Source of the DNA: Arctopsyche grandis
Taxonomy: Eukaryota > Arthropoda > Insecta > Trichoptera > Hydropsychidae
Assembly: GCF_051622035.1 (NCBI RefSeq)
Contig: NC_135361.1
Location: 29,691,205 to 29,755,204 of the forward strand
DNA: 64,000 bases
Reading direction: 5' to 3'
Part shown: piece after piece, positions 1 to 14,695 of the stretch
Layout: each line of letters begins with the position of its first letter
Numbering within the stretch: position 1 is the stretch's first letter
Translations under genes and position numbers: made by a program
Notes under the pieces: generated by a model
What the model was told of the DNA's origin: nothing
The model's database searches: none
What the model saw: only the letters and a program-made list of their open reading frames with translations

Positions 1-395
1 GAAAAGAATTTTTCTGAGTATATCTGTAATGCTGCTGGTCAGACTAGGATTTGTGACTCCTGGTCGATCGTTTCCTATCAGAGTTTGCCAATTCTCTTTG
101 ATTTCATTGTTGAAACGATTCCCGATTAAAAATTGGCTAAAAATTCTTCCTACCCACTATGTCACCACTATTTGAGTATGATTAATGTAAATATTACAAT
201 AAAAAATGTATGTACAATTCATAGATGTCTCGTTAATTATCGAGTTTAAGTCAGTGTCTCGTAATTTAGCGACTTATATAATAAAAAAATGCTGTATTGT
301 TTGTAATTGGCCAGGAAGGCGCATTGGTTTACCTGTAATGCCTTCCTGGTATGAAAATCAAAAAAATTATAAAATAAATAAAATAATAATTAAAA
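1..395 (+). mobile_element. tRNA-derived SINE, 5'-truncated by the window edge
   Basis: The body carries the segment shared by all SINEs in this window: GTGACTCC, then CGATCGTTTCCTATCAGA, GTTTGCCAATT, and GTTGAAACGATTCC. The 3' tail at 311-349 is a perfect hairpin, stem CCAGGAAGGC / GCCTTCCTGG, followed by an A-rich AAATAAATAAAATAA end. The tRNA-like head is missing because the element starts left of position 1. Confidence 0.75.
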
Positions 396-2112
396 AATTA
401 AAAATACATTATGAGAAATATACATACATATGAGACGATTAATTTTACTCGAAAATGCACTTTTAAATTTATACAAAAAATCAATAAACCCAATCGAATT
501 GATTATCCGTATGCCGGATTCAAATCGACAGAGATAGTAAATCTCAGAACGTACCATATTGAAGAAAAAAAATGCGTAAATTTAACGCGTCCCATAAATC
601 AATTTTGCCAAGAAAGAGAGTGGTCCACACGAAAGGGACTATTTTTTTATTATTTTATTATTTTTTGCCGAACGCGCGGCGCATGTCATGATTTTGATTT
701 ATTTTCCCGCTTCGGAAAACGAGGAACACTATAATTTTGGAAAACGCTTTTTAAACATAGTGTCACACGACGATTCTGTATCGCACATACATATGTACAT
801 CCGAGTGTATGTATGTACCCTTAAACATGTATATACATACAAATATATCTTTGTATTTTTTTTCAACGTATTTTTCTCACTAGGGTTTCGAGTGCGAAAA
901 CAACGCGTACTCTGTAATTTATTGCCGGCTAAAATTAACCGTATCGCATTACGAAATTTTCAACGCGGATAAAAAGCTCGAAAGGTCTCCCTTTTTCGCT
1001 GTCTCCCCTAGCTTTAGATGTGTTACTGGCTATGTGTATAATCCTCACATTCTATAAAAATCGCTAGAGAAACTGTAGCATACATACATAGAACGTATAT
1101 TTTAAGCAAACATTTCATTTCCAGCAAATAAAACGAGCTTTTAAAAAGTTTACATCACAGATTTTACCTCTCAGTATTCGAAATTCGACGTAACGAAGGT
1201 CATAAAACCATCAGATACAAATAAAACTTTCAAAATATTGTACCTATACGTGACAAATTCAAACCGATTCGTATACTACCTAAACACATACATATGTACC
1301 TACAAAACATGTCCGTGACTCGTTTCGAATATGTAAATATTATTTTTATTATATTGGACGTCTATTGTGTCAGGTCGCGACGTAACTTTTTTCCCCGAAA
1401 AGCCTTAAGTGATAGCGTGAAGCGCTTTCCAAGTTAAATATAATTTCGGTAAAGTTAGAGGGGGTCCTTTTCGATCCCTTTCAGAGTTCCTTTAAGGACG
1501 CATCACACGTGCTGGCAATTGCTTGCCATTATCAACATTCGGTCACCTTATTATTATGGCCAGATAACCTTCGGTGGGTTTCCAGATACGATTAGATTCT
1601 CTAAATCACCAACAGCAGGTAGGTTTTCCAATATATGTCTGTATATATACAGAAGTACGCTTATTTCTATATATTTACATATGTACATACATATGTATGC
1701 GGAAAAGAGGACCGAAAGCTTTTAAAGTTTAATTGGGTTTTACATCCAGTTTAAATTGGATTCACAATACGTAGAATGGTTACGATTTGTTTGACTCCGT
1801 TTTAAATTAATTAAATAAATTTTGTATCGGAAAATCACATCATAACGTGATCGTACGATTTCAATATAATGGAGTTTGAAAAATCGTTTTTAAGTTTAAT
1901 TGAAATTATAAAATGAAAGGTGAGTTTGTTTACGTGCAAAAGTTTTAGTGTTAACATTTTTTTATTTCATCAAATTTAATCAAGTTTGCCAAATATTATA
2001 TTTCGTGTTGGGAATAATTAATATATGAATATTATTTCAAACGCTACAATAAGATTTCAGTCAAGAATAGTATACATATGTATACGCATATATGTATCTT
2101 ATACATATGTAG
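396..2112. other. Unique AT-rich intergenic DNA
   Basis: No gene supported. Short open frames here are low-complexity chance frames. The stretch holds several TACATACATATGTAC-type words (for example near 785, 835, 1290, 1680 and 2085) and poly-A/T runs. Confidence 0.6.
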
Positions 2113-2184
2113 GTACGAGATAATTCAACATTCACCACTAGACCAGTAGCGTGGTCTAGTGGTGAATGTTGAATTATCTCGTAC
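2113..2184. repeat. Perfect 32-bp inverted repeat at a SINE head
   Basis: The arms 2113-2144 and 2153-2184 are exact reverse complements separated by an 8-nt loop (AGTAGCGT). The right arm is the first part of the SINE starting at about 2145 and includes its A-box-like TGGTCTAGTGGT. The left arm is an inverted copy of the same sequence. Confidence 0.95.
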
Positions 2185-2580
2185 TTGATGTTACGAGTTC
2201 GATTCCCGCTGAGTCTCGCTATTGGCAAGACCTTGATTTGTCAAGGTTGATCGTTTCTTATCAGAATTTGCCAATTTTTCTGATTTACATTGAAACGATT
2301 CCTGTAAAATTGGCGTTTCCTTCCAAATTGACTGTTGCGAACCATTAGTTATTGTTATATCGTAAGTTTCGCCATATTGCTCACCATAGATGTCTCTGTG
2401 GTTGTTTATCGAATATAAAATTCGTATTGTTACATGAAAGTTATTCATCGTTATTTATCGTATTAATACGATATTTGTAATGTATCTATGTAATAATTAT
2501 GTGGACCAGGAAGGCACATTTGGGGCTTACCTGTTAAGCCTTCCTGGTATATTTGTATATATGTATGTAAATAAATAAAA
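2145..2580 (+). mobile_element. tRNA-derived SINE, near full length
   Basis: The tRNA-like head has A-box TGGTCTAGTGGT (2152-2163) and B-box-like GAGTTCGATTCCCGC (near 2196-2210). The shared body follows (GATCGTTTCTTATCAGA, GAAACGATTCCTG). The tail hairpin at 2506-2547 has stem CCAGGAAGGC / GCCTTCCTGG, then an AAATAAATAAAATAAA end. The 5' end is duplicated in inverted orientation. Confidence 0.85.
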
Positions 2581-2969
2581 TAAAAATACGTACATATGTA
2601 TATGTACTTATCTTATATTTAATCTAGAAAGTTTTTATTACAATTTTTTTACAGAAAAATAAAGCATTAAGTGTTTATGTCAATTTCAGTTGGAATTCAT
2701 ATTATTTTTACTATTTCTTTAATTAAATTATTCAAATTTCAATTGAAATTCTTCTTTTTATTTTTATTTAACTCTGCTTAAATATTCAAAATTACAAATT
2801 TATATCTAATTATCTGGAAAAATCTAAGTTTTCCACCAAACTTTCTCGTTTGAGCAGCGAGCACTGACATTTCATTTTATTATTTTAAACGTTATATTTA
2901 CATCGTATATATGTACATATACATAGCTCAAATTATTATATTGTCATAATTATAATAATTGGTCAGTAT
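2581..2969. other. AT-rich unique DNA
   Basis: Nothing recognisable beyond AT runs and one TATATGTACATATACATA word. Confidence 0.55.
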
Positions 2970-3343
2970 TGTAACGTGGGAACACGAGATAGAGTATCCA
3001 CTGTCTAAGTGCATTCGTCGGTGAACAATAGAGACCCCCGGATTAGGCTAACGGGACTCAATAAGTGCCCGAATAAAGGATACGCCACAGTTCTCACAGA
3101 CCTGGGCGAGTAATGCATAAATAATAGACTCGCCAGGGTAGATCTTTTTATGCCTAGACAATAGACACTTTAATGAATCGGGGAAGCTGTGCTGGACAAC
3201 TTATCCTTTAAGGATGTACACACGGTAGATCAGATTATTCTGGAGAGAGCGATGTTTCCGTTTGGACTTCTAGGATCGTGGAATAAATTATGTGAAACGA
3301 CTTTGGCCTTTTATTTGGACAATGAACCCATATATACGCAACA
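2970..3343 (+). mobile_element. Solo LTR of a retrotransposon (Gypsy-like)
   Basis: Begins TGTAACGTGGG, ends ACGCAACA, and contains an AATAAA signal near 3282. A second, diverged copy in opposite orientation lies at 60302-60632; the two share TGTAACRTGGGAACA, GTGCATTCG, GAGACCCCCG and GGGGAAGCTGTG. No internal region or clean target duplication is visible. The superfamily is inferred from the TGT...ACA ends and length. Confidence 0.6.
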
Positions 3344-3596
3344 CGATTTTATAATATTAATTTAATGCTTATTTTGATAGTTATTTCCATACAAATATTT
3401 TATATGCAGTTCTATTGTACTATTACATACATAAGACAAATCGTAACGATTTTTCGTCGCCACGCGAATACTCATCTTAAAAGTATTTACAAAGCAAACT
3501 TTCAATTTTTTATATACAAATGTAATTATAAAAATAACTATAATATAATATGAGGAAATATAAATATTACCCCTATTTATTTCCCACTGCGTTTAG
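3344..3596. other. AT-rich spacer
   Basis: No feature seen. Confidence 0.5.
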
Positions 3597-4032
3597 CTTT
3601 GCTAGGCTTTGACTCACTATCTTCGAGAAGAATTAATGACATTTTCAAATATTTCTTTGGAGTATTAGAGAGAAGAATTGACAACCTTTCGATTTTATTG
3701 GAATTTAAATTTTCAGCGCCTGAATCTGGTAGAGCATTGCGTCATCATTTACTTTTCCAACCTATACCTGCGAAAACGTCTGCTTTCAATAACTCGTCTC
3801 TTGTAAAGGCTTTCCGATTCCTTAATGTAATATATGAACATTTGGACCTGTTCAATTGTCACGTTGATGAGCTAGTCAGTTTCATGAGATTCAACACAAA
3901 TCTATTTGAATGAGATAAATGACTGGTAATTTTTATTGTTTTTTCTTTGTTATTTTCTTTTTTTGTGACACTTTGGGGCAACCTGTCAGGTCACATTGGT
4001 CACATATTATTGTTATTGTTATTATAAAAATA
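3597..4032 (+). pseudogene. Non-LTR retrotransposon 3' fragment (reverse transcriptase C-terminus plus tail)
   Basis: The open frame 3599-3913 (104 residues) resembles the extreme C-terminus of Jockey/CR1-type reverse transcriptases: LGFDSLSSRR, then a hydrophobic DIFKYFFGVL stretch, and a late AFRFLNVIYEHLDLF. It is not a complete protein. After the stop comes a short 3' UTR ending in a hairpin (3964-3995, stem TGTGAC / GTCACA, loop containing TTTGGGGCAACCTGT) and a TTATTGTTATTGTTATTAT tail. The loop matches that of the SINE tails, so this LINE type is a candidate partner of the SINEs. Confidence 0.6.
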
Positions 4033-6541
<2,509 letters not shown>

Positions 6542-6773
6542 TCTAATATATAATTTCGAAAGAGACTTCGTATGTATGAATGTAAGTTTTGGTTCGTAGA
6601 ATCCGTGACGTTAAATTAAATAAAAAAACAATTTAATATTCGAATAAAAATTTTAAATTAAATAAAATAAAACTATTCAAATAAATCTAATAAAATATTT
6701 ACTATTAGATTAACCATGTTTAAGCGGTTTATGAATATTACAAATACCGAGCGAAGACTTATAAAACTACTAG
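6542..6773 (+). mobile_element. Short non-autonomous Helitron, family B
   Basis: Starts TCTAATATATAATTTCG followed by AAAGAGACTTCGTATG. Ends GAGCGAAGACTTATAAAACTACTAG with T next, the CTAG|T end expected of Helitrons. Related copies are at 53748-54117 (+) and 48695-49169 (-), sharing the 5' word and the 3' word GTTTAAGCGGTTTAT. No coding capacity. Confidence 0.6.
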
Positions 6774-7937
6774 TAACAAATGAAACAAAATAAATTATGT
6801 ATCCATTACAATTTATCAAAAGAAACATCAATTGTTATAGACGTACTGCGAAAACTAAACCAAGGCCTGAATAAGGGATGTTTTTAAACGTGTATTATTG
6901 AAATGTTTGAAATAATGTAGTTCGGTTTTGACCTTTCGTGAACTCGCAGAATTGCCGAGCAAACTTAAACCGTAATTTATTTTACCCTGTTCGTTAAGCG
7001 TTAAAGGCTTTCAAAACAAAATTGATGACGACACGGCCTTTAATAAATTAAGAACCACAGATCAGACCGCATTTCCAAAGAACAACCATATTTCAAACAC
7101 AAATTTTCCTATATACATATACTTAACGTCACACACGCACACTTCATTAGACTACATACATATGTACATACCATACATATCGTATTATAATTTTTTAAAT
7201 TTAATAAACAGTAATATACTCCGACTACACGTTTAATCCGTTTAATCCGCACCGAAGCACGTGGACGACCGCTATCAATCATCGGGGGATTTTCCCCGCT
7301 TGTGCGATATCCGGAAAATTCGCGACGAAAATTAGCATTTGAATTTTCCGCGCCGGTCGATTATTGCCGCCTCATCTCACGGGCCGCCCCTCGCCTTCTT
7401 TATTTTTCGAGTGAATTTTTCAGACCTTTGATTGATGAACATCGATGAATAGGACACCGCAGGACATTGTAGAACCGTTTAATTTTCCAATGTTCAATCA
7501 TTCATCGTTTTAAGCTCAATTTATTCCACTCAGCTGATGATCAAAAACCCCCCCTCCTTATAATTTGACAGTTTATAACAGGTGTTTATTAACGTGTAAA
7601 AAAATTGTGAAATTTGGCATGGCTTAAATATACATACATATTGTCACGTTCCAAAGAAAGATTAAATAATTTTCTTTTTTTAAAACTACTTGGTTAACTA
7701 AACAAGATATCTTTATTATTTTTATGAAAACGTTACATTTATATTATTGATAGAATTTATTTATGGAACGGAGAATTTAAATGAGATACGTAGAACTGTT
7801 TCACTATAACTTCGCTTCCCTATTTAACTTGGTTCTGTTGATGTGTTGATGCTACTCTCGGAGTCTCGATGGTGATAACTACCATTCTCGTAGTCTTGAT
7901 AGTGTTGACTAACTTAAAATCTAACAGTAATGAGTTT
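6774..7937. other. Unique DNA with NF-kB/Dorsal-like palindrome
   Basis: No gene. 7200-7440 is GC-richer and contains GGGGGATTTTCCCC (7284-7297), GGAAAATT (7313) and AATTTTCC (7342 and 7481). From 7641 (TGTCACGTTCC) to about 7937 the sequence could be a diverged LTR piece, but I see no partner copy. Confidence 0.45.
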
Positions 7938-8097
7938 ATATACTCTTCTTTAAAAGAATGAAGTGTTGAAGACACGTGTCGTACAATTTTGGTTAGTCAG
8001 TGATTTATGTAATAATAAAATTCTGCATTGTTTGTAATTAATTGTCCAGGAAAGCGCATTGGGGTCTTCCTGTCAAGCCTTCCTAGTATATCTATAA

Positions 8098-8163
<66 letters not shown>

Positions 8164-8220
8164 TCTTCTTTAAAACAACGAAGTGTTGAAGACACGCGCA
8201 ATTTTGGTTAGTCAGTGTTT
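7938..8220 (+). repeat. SINE 3' tail and (TA)n run between ~60-bp direct repeats
   Basis: A SINE 3' end (about 7999-8100; hairpin 8046-8086, CCAGGAAAGC / GCCTTCCTAG) and a (TA)n run (8106-8162) are bracketed by two imperfect direct repeats of about 60 bp, 7938-7998 and 8160-8220. Each runs from TACTCTTCTTTAAAA through GAAGTGTTGAAGACACG to TTTTGGTTAGTCAGTG. Confidence 0.8.
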
Positions 8221-8302
8221 AAGGTGTACTATAAATCAAAGGTGCTACTTATTAAATCGGGTGTGCCACAAATCAATGGTGTGTCTTATCTCTAATGGCT
8301 AC

Positions 8303-8660
8303 CAACAATTGTTGTGTCCGTTGATTTCAACGGGCGGTTTCGGAAAGGAATTGATACACGAATTAAAATTAAGTTATGTCTTATATATAAATATAGTGTT
8401 AGGTAATTTATAGGCGCCCGCGCATATTAATAGTAAAAGCCGAGCGCTCATTAAACGCTCGCCGTTCACCCGCGTCGAAATTATGAATTAATGTGCATGT
8501 GTGTCTTCATGAATGTGTGTATGTATGTACTCTCCCGCGCATCTAACGCAGACCTCACCCGTTCCAGGTCAGGCGCTCAATATCAGGAGCACATGTCAGA
8601 CGCTCAGATCCCCACTTCCCCTTTTCCCCGCGTCTCCTTGACACGATCGCTCGTCACGCC
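8303..8660 (-). mobile_element. Helitron family C fragment, minus strand
   Basis: The left edge carries the reverse complement of the family C 3' end: TGTTGTGTCCGTTGATTTCAACGGG, whose CCGTTGA / TCAACGG arms form the terminal hairpin. The segment to about 8660 matches, inverted, 11590-11900 (shared CGCTCAATATCAGGAGCA, CAGACGCTCAG, CCCACTTCCCC). The inner boundary is uncertain. Confidence 0.55.
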
Positions 8661-8838
8661 ACATGCCTATTCATAAAGAACATATACCCCTGGTATTTAA
8701 ATTTTTTTTTTTTTTGAAGTCTCCATACTTGCAAAATATTGCCATGACGGTGCAAAAAAACACCATTCATAAAAAATGTAATCTGCATTCTGAGCAACAG
8801 TAGCGTCAAACAAAATACATATGTATATATATACATAC

Positions 8839-9016
8839 ATTTGCTAGCTCTAAATTGAAAACCGTCGATTTGTATAGCATACAAACGTTCACATTTATCA
8901 AATTGAGTTTTTAATTCATTTACTGCGTTGTGAAAATCGTCAAACGTCATTTTCCGACTCGAAATGTAATTTTTTCGATGTAAAAGCTCCGTCGGAAAAT
9001 GAATTAAATTTTTCAT
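8839..9016 (-). CDS. Possible 5' coding exon, unrecognised
   Basis: Reading leftwards from ATG at 9016, 59 codons encode a hydrophilic, probably helical peptide (MKNLIHFPTELLHRKNYISS... DDFHNAVNELKTQF... LYAIQIDGFQ). The frame then meets a good donor, AAAT|GTATGT, at 8839/8838 just before a low-complexity TATATGTATGT tract. I see no matching acceptor, no family and no conserved motif. It may be a chance frame. Confidence 0.2.
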
Positions 9017-10480
9017 CGAGAAATTTCAGCCCCAGTCGACTCGTATATTAGGAGACTTTGCATATTTTTCCATAGCGTAAGTTTGTCGTTTTCATTTAAA
9101 ACGAAACCGTTTTTGTTTCTTATTTCTTTTCATTATTCAAACCCGATACAGGAATAATTAAAAAAAAATCAGCGCAATTTGAAAACGGATTTCATATTTA
9201 TACACAATAATATGTCGCGCATACACGCACAATAAATTAAGCTTAACTTTTTCCGGACTCGTTTTAAAGTCCCGCAGTTCAACTGTCAAATGTAATTTTT
9301 AACCCTTGTCATTTGTGCGTATAAATTAACTTAATTCCAGCAATTATGATGTAAATTTTATCGCAGCTAATTCGAATTCAAAAATTGTCTTGAACACGTT
9401 AAATATATATAATGCGATTTATTAAACGTCCAACATAAAGCGGAGCAACATTTGATCTAATTCTCTCCGTTTCGCTCTCTTTTTATGAACGTGTAAAAGA
9501 AAACTACCCAGATTTCATGTCACCGGTTATTAATGGGTTAATTAACGCTTTGAACCCCATCCCAGCTAAAGCGAGCGGAATAAATAGCCCCGATGGGAAA
9601 TTAAAAAATATATACAAGTATACACAAACATGTCGCGTTTCTTTTAAGAAAATAATCGATATAACATATGTATTTCGATAAAAAAAATTATACAAAAAAA
9701 AAACACACACACACAATATTGAAGGATTTGGAATAAAGTTCTCTTCGACAATATATTGTTATATCACACGTAGAGCTTTGGATAAATTGAAAAGGTTGTC
9801 TGAATTTTGGCGTTGACATTTAAGTCTTTTCGTCGAAAAACTAAAATGAAAAGCTGAGACGCATATTGAGGACGTTTATGCAGGAAAAGTGGGACGTAGA
9901 AAAAAAATAAAAAAGAGGAAAAATCTTATACGAAAACGGTGCTAACGATGATAAACAGTAGGCTCATTTATCATTTGGCCACCCACTACTCTGCATAAAA
10001 AAATCTGGTGTAGCCATCACCCGACTTTTATCATATTTATTATGGTTTTCATACTGAATTGGATACGATTCACGCTGAAATATATTTTTTAAATTATAAC
10101 CCTAGCATTAATTAATTTAAAACAACAAAAATCCTCCACTATAAATATTCCAGTGTGTTTATTTTAGTTTTACGCATAACGTGATTGTGATTGATACCAG
10201 ATTTTAATCAACTGTTTTTGTATCAATGAAATCTACACATTCATAAAAGTCAAGATTTTTTAACGAAACTTTTCAAGACTTATCAATTGTTCAAATAAAT
10301 AATAATAATTTATTATTTATGTGCGAATAATATCTTTTCTTTTTTCTTAATTACATTAAGTCAGTTTCTATGAAATTACATGGTAATTAAATATGTACAT
10401 TCATTCGAATTTGGTCAGTAAGTATGTATATGTACATATATATATGTATATATGTACGCGTTTTTGGTTTTAAAAATTTC
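9017..10480. other. Unique AT-rich DNA
   Basis: No feature supported. Short frames on both strands are interrupted and low-complexity. Confidence 0.5.
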
Positions 10481-10487
10481 ATATTAT

Positions 10488-10872
10488 CTAGCAGTATGGC
10501 TTGGTGGTTGCGTGTTTAGTTTTAGCACCGAGAGGCTACCGGGTTCGATCCCGTGCTAATCTTTAATACTGCTGGTCAGACTTGGATATTTGTGACTCCA
10601 AGTCGATCGTTTCTTATCAGAATTTGCCAATTTATCTGATTTCATTGTTGAAACGGCTACTCCATCAAATTTATATACAAGCCTAAATCCATAGATGTCT
10701 GTATGGATTAATTAATTGTTAATTTCGTGTTCTTAAGCCTCTCAAAATACAGCAATATATGTATGTAATAAAAAATGCTGCAATTTTTGTAATTAAATGT
10801 CTAACAGGGGCATTGGGGTTTACCTGTTAAGGCTTTCTGGTATATATCTATGTAAAATAAAATAAAATAATA
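10488..10872 (+). mobile_element. Full-length tRNA-derived SINE
   Basis: Head with A-box TGGCTTGGTGGT (10497-10508) and B-box GGGTTCGATCCC (10541-10552). The body reads GTGACTCCAAGTCGATCG, TTTGCCAATTTATCTGATTT, GTTGAAACGG. The tail shows a degraded hairpin (GCATTGGGGTTTACCTGTTAAGG) and a (AAAT)n end. It is the clearest complete copy for defining the family. Confidence 0.88.
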
Positions 10873-11589
10873 TATTACAAACCAACTGATGAAATCTAAC
10901 TGATCCTTAAATTCAACATACTGATCAAACGATATATGTTTGTTTAATATATATGTATGATTTAATTCTTTTCATTTAAACAATAAATGAATTTATCATC
11001 ATAAAATGATAATAAAAACAAAAAGGTAGAAATATTATACGTAAACATTTTATCTTCTGAATTTTATATCCCTATAATGGACTCAAATGTAAATTAAAAT
11101 ATATATACAATTTTATATTATATTTCCACAAAATGTTCAGCCTTTGTACTTCTACAAATATACATATTATATTTATACTTAAAATGCCTCGGTTTTAAAA
11201 TTACATCATAACAATGTGTATAAATTTAAATTGAATTCAAAGAAATATGTTGGATATTTTCGATGATATTTCTGACTAAAATTAGCCATAATTCTATACA
11301 TATAACTCTTCTTTTACCAAATATCGCCACAGTCGTCAATTATCGAAACAATAATATGTAAATATATAAAAACGGACTCGATGTGCTATATTTATGTATG
11401 TGGCGGACGCATCGACCAGTATGGAAATTTCAAAAAAACAAATTTTAGAATACCAGGAGTATATTTTGTGCCTAGAGATATTTATTAAAATAAATACACG
11501 CGAACGAGGCGCACAACCAATCAGCGTGAAGTGCACCACGGAGACTAAATCGTTTCACCAATTAGAGCAACGACGATATATTCTGACCA
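10873..11589. other. AT-rich unique DNA
   Basis: Nothing identified beyond TA-rich runs. Confidence 0.5.
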
Positions 11590-11908
11590 ATGATCGTGTC
11601 GCGGAGACGGAGGAAGCGGGGTAGCGGGGAAGTGGGAACCTGAGCGTCTGAGATATGCTCCTGATATTGAGCGCCGATTGACAGATACGACGTCAGCGTC
11701 AGATGCGCTGCGCGGGAGCGTACACACTCACACAGATCCACGAAGGCACACATGAACGGGTTGGATCGGTGAGCGTGTAATGCGCGCACTCAACTTTTTC
11801 TATCAATACATGCGCGCGCGCCTAATTACCTTTCATCATATTTATATATAACATCAATTCCATTCCGAAGCCATCCGTTGTAATCAACGGGCACAACACT
11901 AATACTAG
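11590..11908 (+). mobile_element. Helitron family C fragment, plus strand
   Basis: Ends with hairpin arms CCGTTG / CAACGG (11875-11891) followed by CACAACACTAATACTAG, a CTRR-type Helitron 3' end at 11902 or 11908. The body to 11590 is an inverted match of 8303-8660, about 3 kb away. No transposase. Confidence 0.55.
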
Positions 11909-12524
11909 AGAGACTTGGTCCACTCCTTAGCTCGATACAGCAACGTTAAAATGCATGCGTGCGGTTTCTTACAGGCATTTTCGATACAGCATTCTCGCTA
12001 TAAAGGTTCAAAGGCTAACCGGCGAATTTCCGGCGACCGCGAAAATGGATTTTTCATCCGCCGCCATCCGTGTTCGCAACAAATATTCGAAGTATGCAGA
12101 CGAGATTGCTTCTTTTGGGCGGGGAGGTGAGTAGATGGGGTAGCATCCGGTTTCATTTATCAAAACCGGCAAAATGCGGGTTTTCCGCTCAAACAGCGAT
12201 ACAACGAATTTCCCGCGCGCGGTTTTTCCAACCGCACACTTTGTTAACAATATGTAAAAATTTTAAATGTGCTTTATTCATCGTACTCGCGGCCATTCAA
12301 ATCAGTGTTCGTGTATTTACTAGCTTATATATGTACATATATATATACAAACATATGAATATATATTTGAAATAAATTCTACTTAAATGTAAGTAACAAA
12401 AGAATTTATAGATCAAGTCTTCATGTATGTATATGTATATGTGTAGATATATGTAGAAAGTGATGTTCAAAGTACAGTTCACCGATTAAATGAATATTCT
12501 TTCATCAACGGACAATTCATAAAA
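11909..12524. other. Unique DNA, GC-richer block
   Basis: 11990-12250 has raised GC (GGCGACCGCGAAAATGG, CCCGCGCGCGG). Overlapping frames run on both strands with no family resemblance. It could be regulatory or an undetected exon, but I cannot support a gene. Confidence 0.4.
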
Positions 12525-13330
12525 TGTCCATTCATCACCATTAGTTCTATCGAACTGAAACTTACTGAAATTCTTATCGATACGACGTAAATTTTTATCA
12601 AATTTTTAAGTTGACCGGAAATGGTACCTCCCCTTATAGGTGTCCTCTTTTTTTAAGTTTTTGAATTCAATTATCTCCCCAACTGCTAACTTAATTGAAC
12701 TGAATTTATTTTACATGCAATAGAAATTATGAATTTTATAACTAAATATTTTTTCAATATTTTTTACCTGAACTGGAAGTAGTACTTTTACTCTAGAGAA
12801 TCGAGGTTTTTTATGTTTTTCTCAGAAACCTGTTGGTTTATTGAACTGAAATTTCATATATAGAAGTTTAATCTTAATATCAAGTTATGTATAAAATTTG
12901 GTAAGCATTCGTCAACTCTTGATTGATTTTTCTTCCACTATTTTTTTCAACCCCTTACAAATGTGTTCTTCACGAAAAAATTCAAGTATAATTATTGTAT
13001 CAATGTAATGAAAATAAAAAAATCACTAAATTTAATAAACCGGAAGTGGGATTTTTTCCTCTTATTCTGTCTACACCCCTGAACGTATTAAGCTGAAGAT
13101 TTATATTATTTTTATAGTATTTTTTATGTTCTAACTTAGAGCTGCAAACGTTTTGGTCAGTATTCGTAAGCCGGAAGTAGTTTTTTTTTTTAAAACAATA
13201 TTTAATTATTTTATTATGACCTTTTAAATTATATTAATCTTCTTGATGTTTTATGTGTTTAATACTGATTTTAACTGTGATTTTAAGTATACTATTTGTT
13301 TCGATTTGGCTTTTTTTTGATACCGCATGT
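12525..13330 (+). repeat. Dispersed ~1-2 kb repeat, family R, internal part
   Basis: Shares with 19522-21480, 26948-28140, 33950-34305 (-) and 52321-52870 (-) the words TCGATACGACGTAAATTT, AAATGGTACCTCCCCTTAT, AGGTGTCCTCTTTTTTT, AATTCAATTATCTCCC, and later CCGGAAGTAG. No coding frame is conserved. Confidence 0.8.
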
Positions 13331-13994
13331 GTGGAACTGGATGCGGAAGCAAACACATCATAATATCCTAGCACCCAACATATATTTAAGTTTAGGTTAG
13401 GTTTGGTTAAGTTAGGATTGGTTTTATTTATTTAAGATTAGGTTAACGTTGGTTTTATTTTTGTAAGATTAGGTTGTTAGTACGTACGTAGTAATTAGTA
13501 GTAGTAATTCAAATACGTTGTAATTCTATAGTTATATCCGTACCCACTGCTTGAGTCGGTGAAATTATAATTTCACTAAAAATAACAGTTTCACTGTAAC
13601 ATATACATACATTACGAAGGTATTCTTTTATGATTACGTCATTTAATAATGCGTACGTTCAATTCGGCAGAGTAGGAAAATGCGGTTCGAAAATTTAAAT
13701 TTGTGTTCTTTTGATCATCCCGATGACTCTGCAAAATATTTTAATAACAATAATAATAATAACAAACTCGAAATTCGTTCGTTTTCTACCGTACTAGGAA
13801 AATTCGATTATGCTTTGCAATTTTCCCCACTCTAAGTGAAAATTCAACGCGGAAAATTATCAATTATGAATTTCTTTACCCCATCACTCGTTTTATTCTC
13901 GAAACCGGTATAAAGAAAATGAACATTATAAACAATTACATATAATATTAATAAGTATGTATGTATATAATTTCCATTTTTTTTTTTTTACATT
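13331..13994. other. Unique DNA with a short TTAGG-like tract
   Basis: 13385-13470 has degenerate TTAGG/TTTGG words (TTTAGGTTAGGTTTGG), possibly an interstitial telomere-like scrap. 13670-13860 is a GGAAAATT-rich block (13797, 13819, 13851). No gene. Confidence 0.45.
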
Positions 13995-14412
13995 GGATGG
14001 CTTGACAGAAAGACCCTAACGCGCCTTCCTGGACAATTAATTACAAACAATGCAGCATTTTATTATTATATAAATCACTGTATTTCTAGAAGCTGAAGAG
14101 CACGAAATAACAATTAATTAATTAATTAATTTAAAGAATTAATCCATTGAGACATCTATGTATTAAGATTTTGTACATAATTTTTACAAATTGTACATAT
14201 AATAAATACAGAAGATTTGTGAAAACAGGAAAGATGATTTTTGCCAATTGTGAGGAACCATTTCAACAATGATCAGATAAAATTGGCAAACTCTGATAAG
14301 AAACGATCGATTTGGAGGGACAAATACCCCCAAATCTAACCAGCAGTATGGGGGATCGAACCCACTGATCACTTGGTGCTAAACATACACGCTACCATTT
14401 AGCCATACTGCT
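13995..14412 (-). mobile_element. tRNA-derived SINE, minus strand
   Basis: Read on the minus strand: head with A-box TGGCTAAATGGT and B-box-like GGGTTCGATCCCCC, body AAATCGATCGTTTCTTATCAGA and TTTGCCAATTTTATCTGATC, and a tail beginning CCAGGAAGGCGC. The second hairpin arm is lost, and the element ends in AAAAAAAAA. Confidence 0.8.
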
Positions 14413-14695
14413 GTTCCAATTGTTCCAGATTAGATCACAATCCTAAGGGCGCAGACATACAGAGTGGTATGCGGTACGTGCATTTTTAAGATAAAAACGT
14501 TAGCACGCCTGATCTATGCCATGGCAATCCAGAAACTCACCCTCTGAAGTGTTTTTTGTGATATATTTTCCTTGTTTTGACGTACATCGATTATACAGTG
14601 ATCACTAATGATGATTTATTCCCATATTTGAAGAAATATAAAAGAAGCTTGTCAAAATAATAAAATCGTATGAATTTAACAATGACATGAGGATA

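Noticed and set aside
11545..11789. Overlapping frames in a GC-richer block
   Set aside because: The block is an inverted copy of 8420-8660 within Helitron family C; frames are not conserved between copies.
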